From contig NW_005434658.1 of assembly GCF_000315625.1 (NCBI RefSeq), positions 707,447 through 771,446 on the forward strand: a stretch of 64,000 nt of DNA, in the 5' to 3' direction. Below the pieces are notes generated by a model that saw nothing but the letters and a program-made list of their open reading frames with translations, searched no databases and was not told the DNA's origin. Shown here piece after piece: positions 1-11,742 of the stretch. The stretch is from Guillardia theta CCMP2712. Its lineage: Eukaryota > Cryptophyceae > Pyrenomonadales > Geminigeraceae. The first letter of the stretch is position 1, and every line of letters begins with the position of its first letter. The position numbers and the translations under genes are program-made.

Positions 1-100
1 AGAGGAGAGGAGAGGAGAGGAGAGGAGAGGAGAGGAGAGGAGAGGAGAGGAGAGGAGAGGAGAGGAGAGGAGAGGAGAAGAGAGGAGAGGAGAGGAGAGG
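1..100. repeat. (AGAGG)n pentanucleotide microsatellite at the window edge
   Basis: Almost perfect tandem AGAGG units run from the first base to about position 100, with one interrupting base change near 79. The tract may extend beyond the window. Confidence 0.95.
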
Positions 101-614
101 TAATCACGTTACCTTGATCAGTCTGTCGAAAGAGGACACTATGCTCGAGAGATCTCTCGATCGGAGAACTGGGAGAGACGAGCGTCAGTGCGCGAGCGAA
201 GAGGGAGGAGGGAGACATAGGGAGAAGGAGGCAGGGGGCGAGAGGAGAGAAAGCCGTGTGGGCAAAGAAAGAAGAAGCAGAATTTGTGAAGGGGGAGATT
301 GATGCAAGTGGACGCGAGGAGAAGGGGAGGCGAGGTTGCTCACGGTCTTCTAGCGAGCAGGCGATGGGCTCGAAGAGCGCGGAGGTCAGACCGTTCTCGA
401 TGTCTCTCCTGGCAAGAGAGGAGAGATGAGGAGGGAGAAGGAAAAATGTAAGACAGGGCGACGTCATGTTAGTAAGCGAACCCAGTAGGAAGCGAAGGGT
501 ACGAGGCAAGAAAAGTGAGAGAGGAAAGGAGAGGAGAACGGGAGGAGGAGGCGAGGAGGAGGCGAGGAGCGCACAAGGAGTGTGAAGTAAGTGCATGAGA
601 GTACAGTAGGAGGT
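101..614. other. Purine-rich spacer without a gene
   Basis: GA-rich, low-complexity DNA downstream of the golgin-like gene. The open frames here come from the GA bias and show no conserved pattern. I see no convincing gene or RNA. Confidence 0.6.
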
Positions 615-3312
615 TTACCCCAATCCTCCTGCTTTCATCGCATTCGACGCGTGCAATCTCGCGATCTCATCCTGAAAGGACTGTGAGAAGAACTAGGAAA
701 GGTTGTAGGGATAGGAAGGGGAGGACAGGACAGGACAGGACAGGACAGGACAGGACGGGACAGGGGAGAAGGAAAGGGGAAAAGCAGACCTGGAGGTCTT
801 TGTTTCGGATCGCCTGCCCCACAAGTCAGCAGCATGTCAGTTCCATCCACCTCCCTCCTCCCCTCGTCCGCATCATCACTCAGGAGCATCTTCATCAGCC
901 CCCCCGCTACGTTCAACATCCTCCCACCTCACTCTCCAGTCTTGACCTCAGCGCCGTCTTCTCGCTCATCAGGCTCTCCAGCAGTGCCTTTGACACGTCA
1001 TTAACCCCCTCCCCCTCCAGCCCACCCAGGTCGAGCACCTGCTTTGCAAGCACCTCCTCGCACATCTTGTTGAGCTGGGCCTCCAGCTCGTTGTCGTTGA
1101 CCTCCCTGCTGGAGCTCAGCAGACCTCCCGCAAACTCTCGGGCCCTCACACCTCACATGCGGCTTGACATGGCTCGTCCTCTCCAGCTGCCTCACCTGCA
1201 GCTCCGCTTCCTCCAGCTGGCACGGCGTCAGCTGGCTGCTTGCTGGGGATGACGTCACCTTCTTGCGGATGCCCTTGGTCTGGTTGTCGAACTCTTCCCT
1301 CAGCTCCTCGCAGTGTCTCTCCTTCGCCTTGAGGGCTGGGCGGCAAGTCAATGAGGCAGAGGCAGGGAGAGGAAGGGAAAGAATAAAGCAGGGAGGGAGG
1401 CAGGGAGGGAGGCAGGGAGAGGAAGGGAAAGAAGAAAGCAGGGAAGGAGGAAGGCAGGGAGGCAGAGGCAGGGAGAAGGAAGAGGTCCTTGAGGGAAAGG
1501 GAGCGAGGGATGGATGGATGGATAGATGGATGGATGGAGGCAGGCAGGCAGGCAGGAGGGGAGGAGGGTGAGTTGAGGTGGGGGGAATGGTTTGAAAGGA
1601 GAGAAACGATGGGTAGGAGGGAGAGATCCAACCGCTCCGAAGCACTTGGCTCTCGTGCTTGTGCTCTTCGACCTCCTTCCTGCTCATGGAGGGATCAGGG
1701 CTTCCTCCGATAGCGAGGCAACACCAACTTGAGCGTTTGCATGCTCGCCACGACCGATCGAGAGTTCTCCTCCGATGCTCGAAGCCTTCCGGGCACGTGT
1801 GAGAGGAGGGCAAGGTAGGGTCGGTCAGGCACAACCGCTCCTCTGCCTCCTTGGCTGCTGCCTCGCTCTCCTGCACTCTCTCCATCACAACCTGCTCCTC
1901 TCCCATCGCTCGTTGGCGCACCTGCCGCCGCCTCTCCGCCGCCGCGAGCTCCCTCGTGAACTGGAAGAATGCAGCCATGAGGGGGTTGTGGTCGCAAGGA
2001 TGGCACGGCACCTGAACAGTCTCGGAGGACAACGACTGCTCTCGATCTTGGAACATGAGGAGCTGGTTCTTGTGCTCTGCCCGCGCTTCCTCCACCTTGA
2101 CCGAGAAATCGAGTCATGCTCCCCCTCAGCAAACAAGCGGCCTCACCTGCTTCTGCGCCTCCTCGTACTTCCTCTGGAGGAAATCCTTGGACTCCTGGAG
2201 GGCGGACAGTGAGCGAACCCATCAGCGCACTGGAGAGGAAGGCAAGACCTCCTGCTCCTCGAGAGACTTCTCCAGCTCAATCACTCTCCGGGAATATTCC
2301 TCGTTCTCTGCAGCACAGAGGAGCACATCAGAGCGAGCAGAAGCGGGCTCTTCCTACGCCTACCTCTTCTCAACTGATCCATGTATCTCTGCATCGACTC
2401 GATCTCGTCCGCCTGTACAACGTCAGTCGCTGGCTGCCACGTCTTAGTCAGGTCCGTCGGGTCCAACCTTGGCTTTCAGCGACTCTCTCATCGCGTTCGT
2501 CTGCAGCTGGGCCTGCTGCTCGGCCTGAATCATGATGAATCGCACATGTTATTCCTTGCGAGACAAGATGCACACTTGTCGGTGCTTGTTCTGCTCCGTC
2601 ACAGCTTTCTCGACCTCCCGTTGAGCCTGATCGAGCTGCAGAGAGGGTCAGGTTGCAAACGCATCCCCGCGCACTTGCCTTGTCGTTCCACTCCTTCTCC
2701 CGCTCAGCTGAACTCTTGAGAAGTGACTTGTGGGAGGTCACCAGCAGTTCGATCTGCAAGCTCCTTCACGCGCGGCAACAAGTCGACCCATCGTTTGCTT
2801 CTTCACCTGGCTGCTCTTCTTTGCAAGAGCCTTGGACAGCTTCTCAACTTTTCTGCAGGCTCTCCATCATAGGAGAAACGCCATGAGCACGGGAAGTTAC
2901 AGTTGTAGGCTTGACCGCGGAGAAAGGGCTGTGCTTGAAACAGCTTCTGCAGTGATAGGTTAAGGATAGACGTCTTCGTTCACAAACGAGACCATTCTCT
3001 TGTGCCTCTGGCTCGTCGGCATTCAGGTTTCCTCCATCATTACCCTCCTGTGTTCAGACGTCTCATGCATGGAAGAGGGATCGCCATGTCGGTGCCTACC
3101 ATGAGGATCTTGAGCTCGTCAGCGTCAGCCGCAGCATCGTTGGAAACTGCCTCCAGAGTCTCGGCAGCTACAAACCCATCAAATCTCACAGAGAAAACCA
3201 TTTCATTCATGGCAGGGCAAGTCAGAATGATCGTGTTAGTTGGGGAGGAGGGGGAGATACCGGTCCTGTCGAGTTTGTCCAGCAAGTCGCCAGCTTTCTG
3301 CAGCCACTCCAT
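615..3312 (-). CDS. Golgin-84-like coiled-coil protein, about 18-20 exons
   Basis: The start (MEWLQKAGDLLDKLD) resembles the conserved N-terminus of golgin-84/GOLGA5 and plant golgin candidates 1 and 2. Near the C-terminus, ALLESLMSEKTALRSRLES resembles the golgin-84 segment that precedes its membrane anchor. Between them lie short exons of Glu/Lys/Gln/Arg-rich heptads. Resolved 5' exons are 3261-3312, 3100-3167, 2993-3047, 2901-2946 and 2807-2852; each junction keeps frame. One intron begins GCAAGT (after AACGACAAG near 2678). The last two exons encode AIRNKDLQ and DEIARLHASNAMKAGGLG, stop at 615. Golgin-84 tethers vesicles at the Golgi through a C-terminal membrane span; no such span is visible, so the end is either truncated, differently spliced, or the protein is soluble. 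Family call is from similarity I recognise, not from a search. Confidence 0.7.
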
Positions 3313-3698
3313 GTTTGAGGCCCTGGAAGTGTCCAGCAGGCAAAGCTCTGCCCTGTCTCGATCCTCCTCACCCGCTCACGGTCACAACTTTGGCAGCTGC
3401 TCGCTCTTTCCTCCTCCTCCTCCTCCTCCTCCTCTCACTGCTCCCCTCCCCGCATTTGCATGCGCAGCCGCGCCCACTGGAACTTTCCACACGCCATCGT
3501 AGTGCACCCTGAATCAAGGGCAGCAGTAAATTCTCAGTTGTTGATTAGTGCAAGGATTAACTGCCCCGCTGAAGCTAAATTCGAAAATGAACTTGATTAA
3601 AGTCTGGGATAATTTGAATTAAGAGATCTTAATTTATTATTAGCATGGAAGTTGAGTGAAAAACTTCTTGCTGAAAGTTTGCGGCGGGCGCGAGAAGC
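3313..3698. promoter_or_regulatory. Intergenic space between divergent genes, probable shared promoter
   Basis: The golgin-like gene leaves to the left and the 3699 gene to the right, so promoters of both probably lie here. It holds a (CTC)n run at about 3412-3440 and an AT-rich stretch at 3540-3660, unusual in this GC-rich window. No specific box can be assigned. Confidence 0.4.
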
Positions 3699-4393
3699 AT
3701 GGACGGGAGTGTTGACATGGACGCGGCGCTGGCGGCGGTGGAAATGCAGCAGGTGTCTGCTGGGGTAACGAACGTGCTAGTGATAGCAGGACATAGCAAG
3801 TCGAACTTCTTCCTCTCAACTTCAGTCTACGGCACCGCAGTGTACAGATCTGCGGTAATGGACTTGAAACACAGGACAGTGTCTTTCGAGCCTATGTTGG
3901 AGATCGATGATTTCGACCTTGACATGAAGGTGTTTGAAGACATCGTCAGTACGCATGAGGTGAGTTGAATCGCCCCTGATTTTCCCTGAGAACAACTGCA
4001 AGGGAAATGTCGCTTTTTTGTTGGGCACACATGGTTACACTCGTTTTGCAGGAAATGCAGAGAAATGAAATGAATTTGAGCATCACACAGAAGAAAGTTT
4101 TCTCAGCGTGCCAAGGTGAAGCAGAGACTGGCCATGTCTTCTATGATAAAAATCTTACCTTGAACGGATACGATTTCTCCTGGGGAAAGCTGTTGCTGGA
4201 TCTGGCCAAAGGTGGGCGCCCATGGTGGGACATGAAGGAGGATGGAAAATTAGCCTTTGCAATGGTCTGCCACAGGCGCCTGGGAGAGAGCTCAATCTGG
4301 AATTCGTTAGAGGAAGACCTCTTGAAGATGATAATCGAGATGATCAAAGTTATAGGATCGTTCGACAAAACCTCATTCTGCTACCAATACTAG
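3699..4393 (+). CDS. Uncharacterised protein; first two exons, possibly more downstream
   Basis: Exon 1 (3699-3959, 87 codons, MDGSVDMDAALAAVEM start) ends at a good GTGAGT donor. Exon 2 starts at 4052 after TTTTGCAG and stays open to a stop at 4393. The joined protein has balanced, non-repetitive composition with regular hydrophobic spacing (LTLNGYDFSWGKLLLDLAKG, WNSLEEDLLKMIIEMIK), unlike the shadow frames nearby. Further short open stretches at 4437-4781 could be later exons of the same gene (4541 region shows a hydrophobic then polar pattern), so the C-terminus is uncertain. I do not recognise the family and assign no function. Confidence 0.5.
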
Positions 4394-5099
4394 AATCTCA
4401 AATGGGAAGATTGCCTCTCGACGCAGCCCATTTTTCATGGAAGGAACAGATCACCATGAAATTGACTTGCCCGGACAAATAGAATCAGTCTGCTACAGCT
4501 CTTTGTTCTTCTCTTTACGCTTTCTTTTGTTTACAGAATATTGTTTGGCCCGGATTGCCCTCTTTTTCTACCTCCATCGATCCCGTACGAGCAGCCGGTT
4601 TGCAGGAAAATTGGTTCTAGCCCATCACGTTTCCCTCTCAGCGTATCAGAACGACATCACAGTCATAGACAGTGGAATGACGATCATGAATTCTCTTGTC
4701 TTGGAAGACATCTACCCAAGTCGAAGTTGTGGACAGATCCAGAAGTCTTGCGGGATCAACGAGTTAGGAGAAAGAACTTGATCCACTACTTGTTTGTCTC
4801 TTCTTTCAGATACGATCGAGCATCATCATGATGCTGTTTTGACATGCCACGCCTTAACTCTTCCTACTCACCTCCAAACTTCGAAGCACAGAGAGTGAAG
4901 TCTCAGATTTGCGTGTGCCTGTCTTATGGATGATTAGAGGACTTGAGGAAGGGATCATTCTCCTCCTCCTCCTCTCCTTTTTCTTCTCTCCTTCGCCACT
5001 TTCCTGCCTTTCCTCCTCATCCTCTTCTGCCTGAGTGCCTGCATCTCCTCCTCCGCCAAAGTACCTGCCCATCATCCTCATCCTCATCCTCATCATCAT

Positions 5100-5130
<31 letters not shown>

Positions 5131-5473
5131 ATCGTCATCATCATCATCATCGTCATCATCATCCCGTCCTCTACCTTCCTCCTCTCCACCCTTCCTGCTC
5201 TCTTGGCACCCTGTCGTATTGTGAATTTCAAACCCTCCTGTCCTCTTTGTCTCCAGATTCATCACTTGTCCATCACGTTCAAGGGGATAACTCCAGTTGC
5301 AACTGCTGCGTCTCTACGATGCACTCGTTCATGCACCCCTCTCCCCAACCCTCCTTGCTCCACCATTTCCTGTCACTCTCCTCCGGATCCCTTCGCTCTG
5401 AACTCGGCACCGAGTCCGACCTTATCCTCTCACCTTCGCATCCCCTCACTTCGACACAGCGGGATGTGACTTG

Positions 5474-5534
<61 letters not shown>

Positions 5535-5790
5535 GGAAGACACAACTGGTGTTGTCGGCTTCTGAGCTACTTGTTGATCGATCTGACAAGTATTGAAGAG
5601 TATAAGAGAATACTAATCCAAGCAGAGTCCAGCAAGTTTGAGTAAGTTACACGTTTGATTTCTTCATGGACTGAAAAAGAAAGGCAAACCGGAGATTTCA
5701 GTCTTTTTTATTTGACCGCCCATCAAATGGTTTCCAGTCAGTTGGCGGGGCAATGGCGCGCAACCGGGGCGGGGCCGGCACAGGACGCGC
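4394..5790. other. Spacer with trinucleotide and tetranucleotide repeats
   Basis: No confident gene. It contains a pyrimidine-rich zone from 4960, a mixed (ATC)/(GTC) tract at about 5080-5165 and the tetranucleotide array at 5474-5533. Possible last exons of the 3699 gene may reach about 4830. The 5560-5790 segment just upstream of the channel gene may hold its promoter. Confidence 0.5.
5474..5533. repeat. (CAGG)n tetranucleotide array, about 15 units
   Basis: Uninterrupted CAGG/GCAG units. The Gln-Ala-Gly-Arg and Cys-Leu-Pro-Ala peptides read through it are artefacts of the repeat. Confidence 0.95.
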
Positions 5791-8754
5791 ATGACAGAGG
5801 AGGCAGAGGCTCTGGTTGATCCTGACTTGGCTAACGGGCTATCCATGGACAAGGGGGAGGTGATGGAGATGCAAAGAGGGGCGGGGGAGGTGGAAGCGAA
5901 GGAAGTTCGGCCGCAGGAGGAGAGCATGGAGGAGGACGGCGTCCACACGAGCGGGGTCTACGCTGAGCTGACCTCCCTCGGGGAGCGATGGCAGAGGATT
6001 ATGAACCAGGTCCTTCTGTGGCTGAACCAGCCGCTTGCTCTCAACCCCCGAGGAGACTTCGTCCGTCTCGTGCGGTACCTCAGCTACCTATGCGCATTGT
6101 GGACCTCCTTGTCCTCCCCCATGCTCCTGGCCTTCGAGTTGCAGACTTCTTCCTCTCCTTCCTCTCTCTCCTCTTCGTCCTCCTCCCCACCTCGTTGGCG
6201 CTCATGGGTTCCACCTGTGATCATCCTCAGCACCATAGCCGACGTCGTGCTCATGTTTGAGATGCTAGTCGCTTCCATCACCTCCTTCCCCTATCACCTC
6301 GACTGCGGGGCCCAGAAGAAGATGCAGAGAGACGTGATCATCTGCATGAAGCAATACGCGCGCACATGGCTCCTCCTCGACGCCTTCTCGGCGTTCCCGG
6401 CTGCCTTCCTGCTCTACTCGGTCGTCGGGGTAGGCGGGAAGCTCGGGCGCGTGCTCGAGGCGCTCCTCCTGCTCAAGGGCGTCAGCTTCTTCCGCCTGTA
6501 CGCTAAGGTTCACGAGTGGGTGACGCGAGTGGACACGACCATGTGGCTGTGGGTGAGGCTGGGGGCTGCCGCGCTCATCGCGCTGGGAATGTCTTGGCAA
6601 TGGAGCGCATGCGTCTGGTTGTCAACGGCGAAGGGGGCGGGGGAGGAGATGGAGGCGTGTAACTCGACCAACAGGACGGGGCCTGCGGTACTGCTGGTAG
6701 TGGAGGAGACGACAGCGGTGTGCCAGTCAAGGTGCAGCAACAGGACAACGCTAATGAGGCTGGAAGGACTGGAGCACAAGTACTTCTGTTCGCTCCTCTG
6801 GTCGCTCCGCATCCTCACGCTCTCGTCGAGCGCAGAGTCCATCCCCCAGTCGCACGGAGAGCGCATGGTGGAGGTGTTTGCCATCTTCTTCAGCGTCGTC
6901 TTCGGGCTGGCGTATGTGCTTGCCAAGCTCTTCATCCTCCACCGCTCACGGAAGACCCTCGCGCACGAGTTCCTCCTCCGGACCATCCATCCCATGTTCC
7001 ACTTCCTTGAGCTGCGCTTCAGAGAGGAAGGGAGGAAGACGGGGATTGCTGATCTCGCGTGGCTGCCTCCTGCTCGCTCGACGCGGCTGCTCAAGAGGAG
7101 GATGCAGTTGTTCTACGACAACCAAGTCCATCACCTCCATGGATCCTCTGACCTGCTCGTCCTCGCTCCTCCTTGGCTCCCCTCCCGCCTCCGTGTAGCT
7201 GCCTTCCTAGAGCTGCATGCTGCCTCCCTGCTCTCCATCGACTACCTCGCCCAGTGCGTCAGATGCGCCGCATGGAATGTCGATGCTCGAGAGATCTGCC
7301 AGATGGGCATGGATCGCCCGTTTTCATGCTCCCCGTCGGAGGTGAGGAGAGAGTGAGAGGAGGAGGAGGATGAGTAGAAGAGCGAGATAGATCAGCAGGC
7401 ATCATAGTGTTACGGAAGGAGACAGCACAGAAAACGATAACGGGGGAGGAAAGGGAGGAGCGAGGGGGGGGGAGGGCGGGAGGAGGATGGGGAAGGTGCA
7501 GAGAGGCTTTAAGGGCGTGTTTCGTTAGACGGGGGAGATCTGGTATTGTGCTGACGGGGCAGCAGGGAAGTCAAGCCCAGCAGCTTATCGAGTTCATCAT
7601 GCTGAACGCGCGAGTTGTCAACAACCAGCCCGACGACCTGATGGCCTTCCCGCACATGACATTCACCTCCCTCTCCATCCTCCTCCGTGGGAGGGTGCAC
7701 GTGGCGGATGCCAGCATGTGGCACGAGGAGAGAGGAGAGCGATCGATCTGCAGTTGGCCAAGGTTCAACAGACAGAACCTCCTCTACACTGATATGGAGG
7801 AGGAGGAGGAGGAGGAGGAGAACGTTCATGCAAGGAGGAGGATCAAAGGGGAGGAGGTGAGGGGCGTGCCGCATGGTTTCGGGGGGAGGGTGGAAGGAGG
7901 ATGGGAAGCGTTGGCAGGAGCGGGAGCGTCGTGGGGCGAGAGTCTCTGCCAGCAGGTTGGAAACAAGAGCTCGAGGGTGCAGGAGGTTGTCGCCAAGTTC
8001 TACATGAGCGACGACAAGTGGAGCATGGAGGGGGTGGAGGAAGCGTCAGTGGTGCCGGGGACGGAGGTGCGGGAAGAGGCGAGCGCTACCAAGGACGATG
8101 GCTTGAGAGAGGAGGAGCTGGAGCTGGATTTGCTGGAGAGCAGTATGGAGCAGAGCAGGGAAAGAAGGAGGGGGGCAGTACCCTTCAAGGCTGGTAACCT
8201 GACTTACGGGGATTTTCACTCGTCTTTGGTGTCCTGTGGTTGTGCGACTGCGTACACCGAGAAGATGAAATATTTGTCTACAGGAGGGATCCTTGATACT
8301 CAGGTGCCCTCCTAATCCTCCTCCACCACCTCACCTTCATCTTCATCCTCCTCCTCCTCTTCCTCCTCCCCCTCCCCCTCCCTCCTCCTCCTCCTCCTCC
8401 TCCTCCTCCTCCTCCTCCTCCTCCTCTTCCTCCTCCTTCTCCTATTCTTCCTTCTCCTCCTCTCTTTCTCCACCCACGGCAAATATTCTCCTTTTCACTC
8501 ACATTTACCGCTCCCCCTCTGCTCGGTTACATCCTAAAATCCTATTCCTCCCCCTCCCCTCCCGCCTGCAGAGGTTCGAGGTTTCGACGTTTCAACGGGC
8601 AGTTTCCCTTCTACCGGAAGCTCAGCTGGTAGTGTCGGCAAGTCCCAACGTCAATCCTTTTCCTTTGTCTGACTGTCCACCAGAGTTTCTCGATGTTTGC
8701 AAACACATATACCTCCTCCCTCGTGCTCAGCGCAGGTCTGCAAGCACCCACTGA
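5791..8754 (+). CDS. CNG/HCN/EAG-type channel-like protein with aberrant pore, 3 exons
   Basis: Exons 5791-7341, 7563-8303 and 8572-8754 join in phase 0 to about 824 residues. The first 450 residues hold six hydrophobic segments in voltage-gated channel order (S1 at about residue 90, S6 at about 360), then a C-linker-like helix (LPSRLRVAAFLELHAASLL) as in cyclic-nucleotide-gated and EAG channels. A cAMP-binding-like barrel is split across exons 2 and 3: YGDFHSSL, CATAYTEKMKYLS, then FEVSTFQRAVSLLPEA. Oddities: the pore loop reads SLLWSLRILTLSSSAES where channels have a TVGYG-type filter, and the S4-like helix (about residue 220-250) has few positive residues. A conducting K+ channel is therefore doubtful. 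Exon 2 has an acidic run and a long linker. The second intron (8304-8571) contains a (CTC)n tract. The 5791 ATG is chosen as the first in frame. Confidence 0.75.
8384..8425. repeat. (CTC)n tract inside the channel gene's second intron
   Basis: Perfect CCT/CTC trinucleotide run, homopyrimidine on the coding strand, lying between the GTGCCC donor at 8304 and the CTGCAG acceptor ending at 8571. Confidence 0.9.
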
Positions 8755-8870
8755 GATTGCTCTGCTGCTATCCCATTTTCCTACTCCTCCTCTCCTCCTC
8801 TACCTTGTTACCATGTGCTCCACTTCACCTCCTGCTATGACTACTCTGTCTCCTCTACTACATCTCTTTC

Positions 8871-8935
8871 TCCTCCCTCCTCCTCCTCCTCCTCCTCCTC
8901 CTCCTCCTCCTCCTCCTCCTCCTCCTCCTCCTCCA
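8871..8935. repeat. (CTC)n trinucleotide microsatellite
   Basis: About twenty CTC/TCC units between the channel gene and the 9024 gene. The poly-Pro, poly-Ser and poly-Glu frames across it are artefacts. Confidence 0.95.
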
Positions 8936-9023
8936 TCATCGTCGTCCATCTCCAACACATCAAACAGGATTGCTGGAGGAGATGGCAGAGCGCTTTCCCG
9001 TCTTCGTCGCAGGTTCTCCGGCA

Positions 9024-10454
9024 TGGCAAGAGCAACAGCAGGCAATGACTCCGAGCATGCAGGCGCAGCCGTGACAGCTAGGAAGCAAAGGCTCCTCAGA
9101 GTTCGGTAGACCGCAGAACTCAAAAACGCTCGCAGCTGACCTGCCAGTTTCGCCTCTCCCCTCCTCTCCCCCTTCTCCTTTGCTCTCCTCCTGTACCCCC
9201 TCTGTACCCCCTCTGGCTCCTCTCTCCTCCTCGCTCCTCCTCCTCTACCCATGCCTGCCCGATCCGACCTCCTTATTTTTCCCTTCCCCAGGAGGCTATG
9301 GTTGGACCTCGTCAGAGGAAAATTCCACGAGAACGTATCCTCTCCAACTTTCACTCCTGCTCCCACTCCTGCTTTCTGCTCCTGCTCCTGCCCCGCCCGC
9401 AACTTTCGCTTCTTCCCATTCTCCCTCGTTCTTGTTGCTTCAATTTTCTCCTCTTTGACCCTTTGAAATCCTTCAGGAAAACAATCTCAGAAAGCTCATC
9501 TTGTCCATATCAAAAGGTTCGGGAGCTTGGTTGCGTTCATGATTTGAACTCTTGGCAGTTGGGATGGAATGGGCAATGAAACGGAAGAAGCTCAAAGACA
9601 GGTCGATGTCCCACCTTCCCTTCCCTCCCTCCTCTCCTTCTTACTCTCCTCGAATCCTTCGCTCCCCTCTCCTCCCTCCCCTTCATCCTCCCTCTCTTCC
9701 CTCCTTCCTTTTCATCCTTCTCTTTGCTCGCCTCCTGGTCATCTCTGGGCCCTTTCTCCCTCCTGCTCCGATTTTTCTCACCTCGACCTTCTGGCAGGTT
9801 GAAGAAACTAGAGGATCTCCGCGTCAAGCAGGAAGTAAGTCTCCTTTCATTCCTGTCTTGCTCCTGCTTCCTCCCTCTCCCGCTCCCTGCCTCTCCTGCT
9901 CCTTGCCTGTCTTCCTCCCTCCCTCCCTCCCTCCCCAGTCTCCCTCCCTCCCCTACCCCCCTTCTCCTCCCCGCCTCCTCTCCTGCTTCTGCTGCTGTCT
10001 TATCCCAGCTCAGCTGGAGGAGAGAGCGCTTCGGTCTCTGTGTCGCCCTGGAGCAGGAGGCATCCTCGTCCCGGTGCATCCCGAGGCTCCTGACCGCAGG
10101 AAGCTTGTGCTGGTGCGTTCCTAGGGGGTGAGCGCCTGGAGCTGACAGGTGACTGCAGGAGAAGTTCATCAGCCTGTGGGAGGAAGCGTGTGTTGGGCTG
10201 GAGGAGATACGAAGACAGAACGAGGTCGGGGGGGAGGAGGAAAGCAGAGCAGAGCAGAGGCAGCAGAGCAGAGCAGAGCAGAGCAGAGCAGAGCAGAGCA
10301 GAGCAGAGCAGAGCAGAGCAGAGGAGGGAGGAAGGGGTGTGGGGTGGAAGGGAGACGAAGAGACAAGTTTAGAAACAAATGTAGCTCGCCCAAGACCGTG
10401 GGGCGAGGCACAGACGAACCAGGAAGCGCTGCATGTGCCATGGGAGGGAAACGT

Positions 10455-10488
<34 letters not shown>

Positions 10489-10771
10489 CGAGGATACGCC
10501 GGGTCCCGAGGTGACCAGTTTGCAGGTCCGAGGGTCGGACGTATCCTACCGAGCGCCCCTCACCTCGCTACAGCGGCAGATCGTAGCGAGCAAGAGGAGG
10601 CAAGTGGAAAAGCTGCAGGAGGAGGAGGAGGAGGAGCACACAGAGCAGCAACTCCTCGACGTCGTTCCCTCAGACGCTCCCGGCCGGCGCTTGTCAACTA
10701 TGTCAGTCCGCCCTCTCGCCAGACATTCCACCATCTTCAACTTCTTGAAACTGCCAGGAGAGTCAACATGA
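9024..10771 (+). CDS. Coiled-coil protein of unknown function, about 8 exons
   Basis: From the ATG at 9024 (MARATAGNDSEHAG) small exons join in frame: to 9105 or so, then RLWLDLVRGKFHEN, ENNLRKLILSISK, EWAMKRKKLKDR, LKKLEDLRVKQE, a 98-bp exon with LEERALRSLCRPGAGG, EKFISLWEEACVGLEEIRRQ, and a last exon ending SRPLARHSTIF-like text and stopping at 10771. The heptads indicate a long amphipathic helix; the C-terminus has poly-Glu and a Ser/Arg tail. KFISLWEEACVGLEEIRRQNE is faintly reminiscent of MAP65/PRC1-type microtubule bundlers, but this is too weak to name. The 3' half contains (GAGCA)n and (CAG)n tracts (10238-10320, 10455-10487), the first probably intronic, so one junction is not fixed. 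Confidence 0.6.
10238..10320. repeat. (GAGCA)n pentanucleotide repeat
   Basis: Tandem AGAGC/AGCAG units, probably inside an intron of the preceding coiled-coil gene because donor-like GTCGGG precedes it and frame is lost across it. Confidence 0.85.
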
Positions 10772-11742
10772 CACTGTGGCAGCCCCCACTGTTCTTCTAG
10801 TAATCATATTTCATATCAACTTGTCAAGTCAACTAGTAAAAGTCTCACTGTCAGACTCGGCGGCTGACTCGACCACTGGCCGTGCTGATACCGTACGGTA
10901 CCGTATGATCAATAAGTTAGTGAGTGACTGTCACAGTAGTACTAGTACGGTCGGGCGTGGCTTGACCTGCGGCCGGGCCAGTGACAGTGACTGCCGCAGT
11001 GCTAAGGCGGCCTGAGTGACTAGGCCCGAGGTGCGCCCCGGGGCCCGGCCCGGCCCGGCCGCGCCCGGCGACGCCGGGGCCCGGAGTCTGATTCGTCCTG
11101 GCCCGCGGCCCGCTGCCACTTTCGGGAATTCATCATGTGGGTGGGGTAGTGGAAGGAGATCAGGGGGGTAGAAGGGATGGGGTTGATCGATACGGCCTCC
11201 GTGAAAAATGCTGCCACGGGAACGTCGTGAAGCAGTGGGGGAGAGGGGAGAGAGGGGAGAGAGATGAGGAGAAAAGAGGATGAGAGGGAGAGATGGAGTG
11301 TAAGGGGTACGAGGAGAGAGCGGAGGAGTTGGGGAGGGGAGAGAGAGGAGAGAGGAGAGAGGAGAGGACTGAAGGGATAGGGAAAATTTTGGTGAGCGAG
11401 GGGATCAACTGTAGGGATGCAAGAGAGGCATTATGTGCGGTAGGACGAGGGAGGACGAACATGCACAAGGAAATATGTGTGAAGCATAATAGATTGTTGG
11501 CCTGGAGCTCGACATGTTGGTGGGATTCATACCTGACTCGTTGCAAGCAGTGTGGATATGCCGAATGATTTCCTTGGAAGTGCCCGCCACAAGAGTTTAA
11601 ACCGAAGGACTTTTGCCGGAATGATCGCTCTCCTTGCGGTTAAGATTGTGAATTCGATTCCTCTTCCTCGGCCTCACGCAAGCTTGCAGCTTGAATCTTC
11701 CTCCGCATTCCATACCGCCATGGTACTGTATGAGGACCCCTC
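10772..11742. other. Spacer: GC-rich island then purine-rich DNA
   Basis: About 10840-11110 is very GC-rich with repeated GGCCCGG, AGTGACT and CCGTACGG words. About 11220-11400 is GGAGAGA-rich. The last 150 bp upstream of the ArgRS start have ordinary composition and may hold its promoter. No gene seen. Confidence 0.6.

Noticed and set aside
4854-5265. Poly-Asp, poly-Met/Thr and poly-Ser frames
   Set aside because: Produced by the (ATC)/(GTC) trinucleotide tract in all frames; no flanking coding signal.
5474-5533. CRISPR-like regular array
   Set aside because: Units are four bases with no spacers; it is a microsatellite. No other array with repeat-spacer structure was seen, and the genome is eukaryotic.
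10169-10441. Minus-strand frame rich in Leu-Cys-Ser-Ala
   Set aside because: Artefact of the (GAGCA)n repeat opposite the coiled-coil gene.
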